This document shows, piece by piece, positions 7,499 through 14,011 of a stretch of DNA of 37,563 nt. The position numbers and the translations under genes are program-made. The stretch's first letter is position 1. Each line of letters opens with the position of its first letter. Under the pieces are notes generated by a model, which saw nothing but the letters and a program-made list of their open reading frames with translations, did no database searches and was not told where the DNA came from. The stretch lies in assembly GCF_025989185.1 (NCBI RefSeq), contig NZ_JAPDNT010000038.1, positions 1 through 37,563 of the forward strand, written 5' to 3'. This stretch comes from Limobrevibacterium gyesilva (GTDB taxonomy: Bacteria > Pseudomonadota > Alphaproteobacteria > Acetobacterales > Acetobacteraceae).

Positions 7499-8842
7499 AT
7501 GCACGACGATACGATTGAGCCGTTCGGGCTTCCAGCCGTCGGACGCAAGAAAGTCACTGCTGCGTTTGATGGAGGGCGCATCACCTCCGACGGTGGCGTG
7601 ATGCTGCTGGCCACCGCCGAGCGACACATGGGAATCGCCCAACGGCTGGCGGCATTGATCGCCGACCCGCGCGATCCGCTGCTGGTGACGCACAGCGTCG
7701 CGGACATTCTGCGCGCCCGCATGCTCGCCATTGCCTGTGGCTATGAGGACGCCGATGACCTCGATCATCTGCGCACTGATCCCGGCTTTAAGTTGGCGTG
7801 CGGGCGCTTGCCCGACACCGGCAACGATCTGTGCTCACAGCCGACGGTGTCGCGCTGGGAGAATGCGCCCACCCTGCGCGAGGTGGTGCGCATGACCTAC
7901 GCCATGATCGACACCTATTGCGCGAGCCACGCCTGTCCTCCTGCCGCCGTTACGCTGGAGCTCGATGACACCGTCGGTGTCGTGCATGGCCATCAGCAGC
8001 TGCCGCTGTTCAACGCGCATTACAACGAACGCTGCTTCCTGCCGATCCGTGTCTACGACACCGCGACCTCCCGCCCGGTGGCGGTGCTGCTGCGATCCGG
8101 CAAGACGCCATCTGGGGACGAAATCCGCCACCATCTGACGCGCCTCGTGCGGCGTATCCGCAGCCATTGGCCGACCACGCGACTGACCATCCGCGGCGAT
8201 GGTCACTACGGCCGCCCCGAAGTGATGGCATGGTGCGAGGCCAATGCTGTGGACTTCATCCTTGGCCTGCCGGGCAACGCCGTTCTGAGCCGCCTGGTCG
8301 AGACCGCCGCCGACGATGTCCGCGTCCGTCGCGCCGAGGCCGCCGCGCCGGTGCTGCGCCGCTATGCCGAGACCCGCTATGGCGCCAAATCCTGGGGTCG
8401 CGAGCGGCGCGTGGCGGCACGGATTGAAGCCACAACTCAGGGCTTGGACATCCGCTACGTGGTGACCAATCCCGACGTCGGCAGCGCCGAGTGGCTCTAC
8501 GACACACTGTATTGCGCCCGCGGGCAGGCCGAGAATCTGATCAAGCTGCACAAGAGTCAGCTCGCGTCCGACCGCACCAGTTGCCGCTCGGCACGCGCCA
8601 ATCAGGTGCGTCTCGTGCTGCACACCGCGGCTTACTGGCTGATGCTGACGGTGCGCGACGCTATCCCCAAACCTGAGAGCCTCGCGACGGCCGAGTTCAC
8701 CAGCTTGCGGATGCGTCTGCTCAAGATCGCCGCCCGCATCACTGAGACCGCCACACGCGTGCGCCTCGCCTTCGCCGCGGCGTGCCCCGAAGCTGAATTG
8801 TTCCGCGGGATCGCGCGCAGCCTCCAGCTCGCCGGACCGTGA
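7499..8842 (+). CDS. IS1380 family transposase
   Basis: The 447-residue DDE transposase starts MHDDTIEPFGLPAVGRKKV and is full length for the family. Visible landmarks are FDGGRITSDGGVMLLATAER, SQPTVSRWENAP, the first Asp in TLELDDTVGVVHG, the second in TIRGDGHYGRPEVM, and the Glu in YCARGQAENLIKLHK. No frameshift or stop interrupts it, so unlike its neighbours it looks functional. ATG 7499 is preferred to an upstream GTG because the family starts here. I could not define terminal inverted repeats; a stretch near 8910-8930 (CGAAATCGCGATGAAACAGG) looks like a family end but its partner was not found. Confidence 0.9.
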   Translation: MHDDTIEPFGLPAVGRKKVTAAFDGGRITSDGGVMLLATAERHMGIAQRLAALIADPRDPLLVTHSVADILRARMLAIACGYEDADDLDHLRTDPGFKLACGRLPDTGNDLCSQPTVSRWENAPTLREVVRMTYAMIDTYCASHACPPAAVTLELDDTVGVVHGHQQLPLFNAHYNERCFLPIRVYDTATSRPVAVLLRSGKTPSGDEIRHHLTRLVRRIRSHWPTTRLTIRGDGHYGRPEVMAWCEANAVDFILGLPGNAVLSRLVETAADDVRVRRAEAAAPVLRRYAETRYGAKSWGRERRVAARIEATTQGLDIRYVVTNPDVGSAEWLYDTLYCARGQAENLIKLHKSQLASDRTSCRSARANQVRLVLHTAAYWLMLTVRDAIPKPESLATAEFTSLRMRLLKIAARITETATRVRLAFAAACPEAELFRGIARSLQLAGP

Positions 8843-8990
8843 CAGGCGGGGCAATCGCCCCCGAACTCACCCGATCCCCACAACCCCAACGCCCATCATG
8901 AACCGGACCGAAATCGCGATGAAACAGGCGCCACGCACGTCCGCGCTCCGCGCTCACGCAGCCACAGGAGCGACGACCGGCCGAATAATA

Positions 8991-10154
8991 CCAGCGGCCT
9001 GACGTGTTGACTCGAAAGTGAATTGGCGCGGCTCGGCGGGTTGTGATTCGCAGTTCCTGCCATGATGGGGGCTGCGATGACGGTTGAAATTACCCGCACG
9101 GAGCATTCGTCGGCGGACCTGCGTCGGTCGGCGGCACGGAGTTCGGATGCGCGCGCGTCGCGCCGCATGCCGGCCATAGCGCTGCTCCTGGAGGGCTGCG
9201 GCCGTGGCGAAGCGGCGGAGCAGTGCGGCATGGACCGCCAGACCCTGCGCGATTGGGTGCATCGCTACAATGCGGAGGGGCTGCCCGGACTGTCGAACCG
9301 GCCGCACGCGGGGGCGCCGCCGCGCAAGCTGAACCCCGCGCAGGAGGCGGCGGTCGCGGCGTGGGTCCGCGACGGTTCGACGGTTGAGGAGGATGGTGTG
9401 GTGCGTTGGCGTTTGGTCGATCTGCGCGCGCGGATCGCCACACATTTCGACGTGCACCTGCACGAGCGCAGCGTTGGCAAGCTGCTGCACCGCCTGGGGT
9501 TCCGGCGGGTTTCGGTGCGGCCTCGGCACCCGCAGATCGACCTCGCGGCACAAGAGGCACACAAAAAACTTCGCCGACTTGGTCGCTGCCGCCATCCCCG
9601 AGCATGCTCGCGGCAAGCCGGTCGAACTGTGGTGGCAGGATGAAGCGCGCGTCGGGCAGCAAGGCAGCCTGACATACGTCTGGGCGGATCGCGGCAGCAG
9701 GCCGCCCGCACCACGCGATCAGCGTTACGGCTGGGCCTACATCTTCGGCGCCGTCTGCCCGCAACGTGGCGTTGGCGCCGCACTCGTGCTGCCACACGCC
9801 AATACCGACGCCATGAACTTGCACCTGGCCGAGATCAGCAGCCAGGTCGCTGCCGATGCCCGCGCCGTGTTGATACTGTACGGGGCCCGTTGGCATCAGA
9901 CAGGCGATCGCCTGCGCCTGCCCGCCAATATCAGCCTGCTGCCCTTACCACCCTATTCGCCGCAGTTGAACCCGATCGAAAACATCTGGCAGTTCCTGCG
10001 CCGGAACTACCTCAGCAATTGTGTCTTCGACACCTACGCCGCCATCGTTGACGCCTGCTGTAGCGCCTGGAATGCCCTCGTTGCTCACCCAGACCGGATC
10101 AGATCCATCGCAAGCCGCGCTTGGGCACAAGCAGTCAGTGCGTAGGGCCGCTGG
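8991..10154 (+). mobile_element. IS630 family element with TA target duplication
   Basis: The ends are inverted repeats: CCAGCGGCC at 8991-8999 and GGCCGCTGG at 10146-10154, each followed outward by TA (8989-8990 and 10155-10156). A TA duplication is the hallmark of IS630/mariner elements. The interior is filled by a frameshifted transposase gene. The element therefore inserted as a complete unit but is no longer active. Confidence 0.8.
9062..10145 (+). pseudogene. IS630 transposase, frameshifted and active-site mutant
   Basis: The N-terminal helix-turn-helix half (RRMPAIALLLEGCGRGEAAE, GLPGLSNRPHAGAPPRKLNP) reads to AQEAHKK at 9565. At the A6 tract (about 9562-9567) the frame must move to continue NFADLVAAAIPEHARGKPVE. 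The catalytic half has WWQDEARVGQQG (first Asp), YSPQLNPIENIWQFLR (final Glu), but the middle Asp, normally in LDGAGWH, is Tyr: the codon before GGGGCCCGTTGGCAT is TAC, giving LYGARWH. The product is therefore inactive even if the frameshift is programmed. Confidence 0.85.
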
Positions 10155-10334
10155 TATAAGACGGGCTAGCAGACGGTGGGGCTGCTGAAGATCATGTCCT
10201 TTTCTGCTTCCGATGATCAGCTCGTGACATAAGGATGGGACGGCGAAAGCCGATGGAGTCGCCAATGCCTGACTGCCGCTTCCGGCGCTCTCGGTTGATA
10301 ACTCCGGCCCCAGGTCCGTGGCCGACCCAAGTTC

Positions 10335-11609
10335 TCATGGCCCCTGACCACAGTCGTTTTCGTGCTGAAGGAAGAAGCGGAGCATCTCCCGCGTGGCATC
10401 AGGGCCGCGCGGATCGGTGTAGGAACCGGCGGGGCTGCCGCCGAACCACTTATGGCCGGCTCCATGGACCACCCACTGTTCCAGAACCACCTTGCCGTTT
10501 GCATCGGCATGCGTTGTGACGCTGTAGGCATGACCGCCAGACACCCGGCCTTCCGTTACCCTCCGGTCAAGCGGGGTCTCGGGCATGGAATGTGCGATGA
10601 CCGAATCTCCATTGAGCGGATGGACCGTGGTGTCCCGGTCGCCATGGAACACGATCGTCGGGACGGGCCGGCAGCGCACTTCGCGCGATGCCGTGCCGGG
10701 CCTGTATGTCGGTCCACCTCCTCCCTGCCGCATGGCGGCAAAGGCCGAGGGCAGATCTTGCGCCGCGCCGCAGGCAAGACCCGAATGCACGCCGACCGCC
10801 GCGAAGAGGTCGGGATAGGTGCTCCCCATGATCGCCGCCGCGGCGCCGCCTGCGGAAAGCCCGGCGACATAGATGCGCCGAGGGTCGACAGCGTATTGCC
10901 GCATCACCTCGCGAGTGATCCCCGCGAGCAGGGACGGCTCGCCCCGGTCGCGCCCCTGGTCGCCGGCGCTGAACCAGTTCCAGCACTTCGAACTGTTGGC
11001 GGCCACCGTCTGTCCTGGATAGACGACCAGGCACGCATGTTCCTCGGCCGCCGCGTTCATCCGGGTGCCCGCTGCGAAGTCGTCGGGCGACTGCGTGCAG
11101 CCGTGCAGCATCACGATCAGCGGAACAGGCTCGCCGCAATAACTGCTGGGTATGTAGAGCTTGTAGGGACGGCTGCCGGTCTGGTTCATGAACGTCGCCG
11201 ACAGGAACAGCGCCCCGTCCGCAACCGCGACGGGCGTCTCCGCCGGGAGCGGACGAACCATACCGCCCGAGAGCGGCTGAAACGTGCCGCTTGTTGCCTG
11301 ATCAATGAAGCTGCGCAGCGCCTCGGGCATTGCCGCGTGCGTTCTTCCGCCCGCTGCGCGGGATGCGGACTGCTGGGCAGCGCCGCTGCCGGAAGCCAGC
11401 CGTGCGTGGCGCCTCACCTCCACCGTCTCGGCCGGCTCCACCACCACGCCGTCGATGGTGGGCGGTTCGCGCTTCCCTGACGGATGCTCACCAGGGGGCG
11501 CCATGTGGCCTTGGAGCACGCGCTGCAGGAGCGCAGTCGCTTCGGTAAGCCGGCCCGAGCGGGTCAGGCGCGTTGCCTCCAGCACATCACGAAGTGATGC
11601 GGCATTCAT
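10335..11609 (-). CDS. PHB depolymerase family esterase
   Basis: The 424-residue enzyme belongs to the Esterase_phb family and should hydrolyse polyhydroxybutyrate or related esters. The N-terminal 120 residues hold a short helical segment (MNAASLRDVLEATRLTRSGR) typical of the alphaproteobacterial subgroup, then an Ala/Gly linker. The alpha/beta hydrolase core has the oxyanion region LHGCTQSPDDFAAGTRMN, the nucleophile Ser in GLSAGGAAAA, Asp in FHGDRDTTVHP and His in GAGHKWFGG. No signal peptide is present, fitting intracellular action. I start at ATG 11609, as the frame to 11732 adds an atypical leader. It follows the RHH regulator by 141 bases on the same strand. Confidence 0.9.
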   Translation of the reverse strand: MNAASLRDVLEATRLTRSGRLTEATALLQRVLQGHMAPPGEHPSGKREPPTIDGVVVEPAETVEVRRHARLASGSGAAQQSASRAAGGRTHAAMPEALRSFIDQATSGTFQPLSGGMVRPLPAETPVAVADGALFLSATFMNQTGSRPYKLYIPSSYCGEPVPLIVMLHGCTQSPDDFAAGTRMNAAAEEHACLVVYPGQTVAANSSKCWNWFSAGDQGRDRGEPSLLAGITREVMRQYAVDPRRIYVAGLSAGGAAAAIMGSTYPDLFAAVGVHSGLACGAAQDLPSAFAAMRQGGGGPTYRPGTASREVRCRPVPTIVFHGDRDTTVHPLNGDSVIAHSMPETPLDRRVTEGRVSGGHAYSVTTHADANGKVVLEQWVVHGAGHKWFGGSPAGSYTDPRGPDATREMLRFFLQHENDCGQGP

Positions 11610-11750
11610 GGGCTGAGCTCCGGGTTCGGAGACCAACAGGACCCTCGAGGCCCTGACGGACTCGTGTTGGAAGGAGGTGTCGGGAAATTCCGCCGTTGCT
11701 TGCGCACAGCGCCGGCTCATCGCGACAAGCATTCGATGCGACTCATCGAA

Positions 11751-12170
11751 TCAGCGTGTCCGATCGGCGAGCGCCGCGCGGACAGCTGGACTTGTGTGAA
11801 ACGCACCCAAGACCGAAACGGAGGTGATCGTGGCGCGTGCCAACTCGGGCGTGACATCTGGCGCGATGCTCACCAGACCAAGCACATTGATCTGCAGCAT
11901 CTCTCCTGCAGCGCGCGCCCGTTCGAGGTCGGCACGGCTGTAGTGGCGTAGACCGAGGTCCAGGGTCTTCCGCGTGACGGATTGGCGGAGCACGTCGGCA
12001 TGCCGATCGATCTGGTTGCGGATGGCGGTGCGGATGAAATCCGTTCGATTGGAGTAGAAGCCCTCCTGGACCATCAGATCGATTTGACCGAGATCCACGT
12101 AACCCAGGTTGATCGTGATCTTTTCGCTTTCCGGAGACTTCGGGCGAAGGTTCTGAACGTTCGTCGCCAT
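11751..12170 (-). CDS. Ribbon-helix-helix (CopG-like) regulator
   Basis: This 139-residue protein starts MATNVQNLRPKSPESEKI. Residues 18-60 (ITINLGYVDLGQIDLMVQEG, FYSNRTDFIRTAIRNQI) have the beta strand, two helices and Asn/Arg pattern of RHH DNA-binding proteins. The C-terminal half (LGLVSIAPDVTPELARATI, SVSVLGAFHTSP) looks like an oligomerisation or ligand domain. The same protein lies upstream of PHB-depolymerase genes in many alphaproteobacteria as I recall, and does so here, so control of that gene is likely. A perfect 10-base inverted repeat just upstream overlaps its ribosome-binding region and suggests autoregulation. Confidence 0.85.
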   Translation of the reverse strand: MATNVQNLRPKSPESEKITINLGYVDLGQIDLMVQEGFYSNRTDFIRTAIRNQIDRHADVLRQSVTRKTLDLGLRHYSRADLERARAAGEMLQINVLGLVSIAPDVTPELARATITSVSVLGAFHTSPAVRAALADRTR

Positions 12171-12172
12171 GC

Positions 12173-12207
12173 GTTACCATCCCTGTGCCATCTGTATGGA
12201 TGGTAAC
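12173..12207. promoter_or_regulatory. Putative RHH operator
   Basis: GTTACCATCC (12173-12182) and GGATGGTAAC (12198-12207) form a perfect 10-base inverted repeat with 15 bases between, and a third CCATC-like half site lies inside. It begins two bases upstream of the regulator start codon and covers its ribosome-binding region. RHH proteins usually bind such repeated half sites, so autorepression is the simplest reading. The role is inferred. Confidence 0.55.
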
Positions 12208-12283
12208 TCATGTTGTGGACGCGTGCCAAGCGGGGGCACGGAAGCGTGATAGGATGCCCGGATCAGCACGCCGAATGTCGGTC

Positions 12284-12367
12284 GCGGCGCATTGGGACGA
12301 TGTGCTGCGGCTGACCGTCTCGGTACGGACTGGGACAGTCAGCGCCTCGCTCATGCTCAAGCGGCTG
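12284..12367 (+). pseudogene. Tn3-family transposase internal remnant
   Basis: One plus-strand frame reads AHWDDVLRLTVSVRTGTVSA then SLMLKRL. This matches the conserved HWDExLRLxxSIRTGTVxASLMLKRL segment in the C-terminal DDE region of Tn3-family TnpA. On both sides the match ends within a few residues, and the frame stops at 12412. It is a scrap of about 28 codons. Confidence 0.65.
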
Positions 12368-12450
12368 GTTCCGTCAGACTTCGCGCCACTGCTCCTGGCG
12401 GAGGAGGGCTGACCTGGCTATACGGCCGCTCGTCACGGGAGGCAGAGTGG

Positions 12451-12577
12451 ATGCGGTGCTTGGAATGTGGGTCGGTGCAATCACCGAGCGGCCCGAACGC
12501 ACCGTCCAGGGATACCGTCGGTTCCGCTGCCGCACGTGCGGCAAGCAGTTCAACGAGCGCAGCGGTGGTGTGCTAAA
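12451..12577 (+). pseudogene. IS6-like transposase N-terminal remnant
   Basis: ATG 12451 opens MRCLECGS, then after a one-base shift the adjacent frame reads AITERPERTVQGYRRFRCRT and CGKQFNERSGGVLN. This is the N-terminal zinc-ribbon (CxxC...CxxC) found in one group of IS6-like transposases. The match is cut exactly where the IS5 element begins. The remainder is not found on the far side of that element, so the fragment was already truncated when IS5 landed. Confidence 0.65.
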
Positions 12578-12581
12578 CTAG

Positions 12582-13422
12582 GGCCTGTCGTCAATTGAGC
12601 CAGATAGCTGCTGCGGTCAGATGGACGGCGGCGAGGAAGTTGCGGGCGGTCTTGTCGTAGCGGGTTGCGATAGCCCGGAACTGCTTGAGTTTGGCGAAGA
12701 AGTTCTCGATCAGGTGGCGCTCCTTGTAGAGATGGCGGTCGAAGTCTCGCGCCGCGCGCCGGTTGGCCCTGGGTGGGATGACGGCGGTCTTGCCGGCGTC
12801 GGCCAGCGGCTGAAGGACGCGCTCGTCGGCATCAAACGCCTTGTCGGCGATCAGCATGCCGGCTTGCATCTCTGGCACGAGGTGGTCGGCGCCGACGAGG
12901 TCGTGTGCCTCGCCGCCAGTCAGAAAGAAGTGGACCGGATTGCCCAGCGCATCGACCAGGGTGTGGATCTTGGTGCTCAATCCGCCTCGGAATCGCCCGA
13001 TCGCCTGATTTTCACCGGCTTTTTTGGGCGCCGGCACTATGCTGATGAGCGCGCACGATGGTGCTGTCGATCATCGCGTATTCGTTGTCGGCGTCAGCCG
13101 CGAAATGCGCGAACACCCGCTCCCAGACGCCCAATTTGGCCCAGCGGCTGAACCGGCGATGCACATTTTTCCAATCGCCGAACCGCTCCGGCAAGTCGCA
13201 CCACGGAATGCCGGCCCGGTAGCGGTAGAGCACCGCTTCGACAAACAGTCGGTTGTCGCGTGCCGGCACCCCGACCGAGCCTGCACGGCCCGGCAAAAGC
13301 TCTTGAATCCGCTCCCATTGATCGTCCCGCAGGGCATAACGCCGCATCAGTCAGCCTCCAAGCTGACCGCCTATGAATCGAATAACTTGCCGCGCCGGAA
13401 TCCCCTATTTTGACGACAGGCC
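12582..13422 (-). mobile_element. IS5 family (IS427-type) element with CTAG duplication
   Basis: The ends GGCCTGTCGTCAA (from 12582) and its inverted copy TTGACGACAGGCC (to 13422) bound an 841-base element. CTAG occurs on both sides (12578-12581 and 13423-13426), fitting the YTAR target of the IS5 family; a shorter TA duplication is also possible. The left neighbour is an IS6-like fragment and the right neighbour is the 3' end of a DUF892 gene. Confidence 0.85.
12591..13347 (-). CDS. IS5 family transposase, two overlapping frames
   Basis: The first frame (13347-13012) starts MRRYALRDDQWERIQELLPG and reaches AMIDSTIVRAHQHSAGAQK. The second (ending 12591) carries on AGENQAIGRFRGGLSTKIHT, GMLIADKAFDADERVL and ERHLIENFFAKLKQFRAIAT to the stop. 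Together they form one DDE transposase of about 250 residues; the DST, DKAFD and ENFF motifs hold the catalytic Asp, Asp and Glu. The join falls on CCCAAAAAAGCC (about 13017-13028), a slippery A6 tract, consistent with the frameshift expression known in this family. The second frame lies +1 relative to the first. No other damage is seen, so the element may still be active. Confidence 0.85.
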
Positions 13423-13829
13423 CTAGACTGAAGCAGCGCAACCACGTCCCCCCTGCCCACAGCCGTTGCCCAAGCGATCAGGGCGCCATAGCGGGCCATT
13501 TCGTAGTGCTCGACAGCCTGTCCGCACGCGATCAGGCTGGCATCGCGTACCGAGCTTGCCTCCTTGGCGTCGTCCAATAATTCTTCGCGCTCTTCGATCA
13601 GACCCTTGATCGCTTCGCAGGTAACGCCCTGCGCGCGCTTACCGAGCGCCTCGAACACCGCCTGGAGGCGCTCCGCCTGCCCCTCAGTTTCCTCTCGATG
13701 AGCCGTGAACGCCTGCTTGAGCTGGTCGTTTTGGGCCGCCTTCGCCATTTTCGAGAGCGTCTTGAGACGCTGACGCTCGGCGAAATAAATGTCCTCGAGC
13801 GTGTGCAAGAAGAGATCATCAAGTGTCAT
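13371..13829 (-). CDS. DUF892 (YciE/YciF-like) protein, 3' end cut by IS5
   Basis: The protein starts MTLDDLFLHTLEDIYFAERQ and has the ferritin-like four-helix pattern of the DUF892 family, which is linked to stress in enterobacteria: LKTLSKMAKAAQNDQLKQAF, HREETEGQAERLQAVFEALG, VTCEAIKGLIEEREELL and AVEHYEMARYGALIAWA. The E/D-xx-H metal-like positions are visible. The native frame ends at VALLQ (about 13427); the last 18 or so codons (SRACRQNRGF...) come from inside the IS5 element. The lost end would be the final helix, so the product is probably impaired. Its ATG overlaps the TAA of the short upstream fragment. Confidence 0.8.
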   Translation of the reverse strand: MTLDDLFLHTLEDIYFAERQRLKTLSKMAKAAQNDQLKQAFTAHREETEGQAERLQAVFEALGKRAQGVTCEAIKGLIEEREELLDDAKEASSVRDASLIACGQAVEHYEMARYGALIAWATAVGRGDVVALLQSRACRQNRGFRRGKLFDS

Positions 13830-13933
13830 TACAAATTCCTTATGGAATAGAGACTGAGGTAGTGCCCGTCCTGCAGCAATTTATAGGCCGTGGTGACGCC
13901 GACCAACCCGCCGCCCAACGCCACTATGCGCAT
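13829..13933 (-). pseudogene. FAD-dependent oxidoreductase (DadA-like) N-terminal remnant
   Basis: A 34-codon minus-strand frame reads MRIVALGGGLVGVTTAYKLL then QDGHYLSLYS before TAA. It is the Rossmann start of D-amino acid dehydrogenase-like flavoproteins, with the GGGLVG (GxGxxG) nucleotide-binding turn. The rest of the enzyme is missing. Its stop overlaps the start of the DUF892 gene by one base (TAATG). Confidence 0.55.
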
Positions 13934-14011
13934 GCAACCCTCGTTACAAGGATTCATCACAGGTCCATTCGCCTAATGTTATCCGCGCACCGACCGTCAA
14001 GGCGGTTCCGC

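Noticed and set aside
10335-11480. Long plus-strand frames over the PHB depolymerase
   Set aside because: They are antisense shadows of the well-supported esterase gene.
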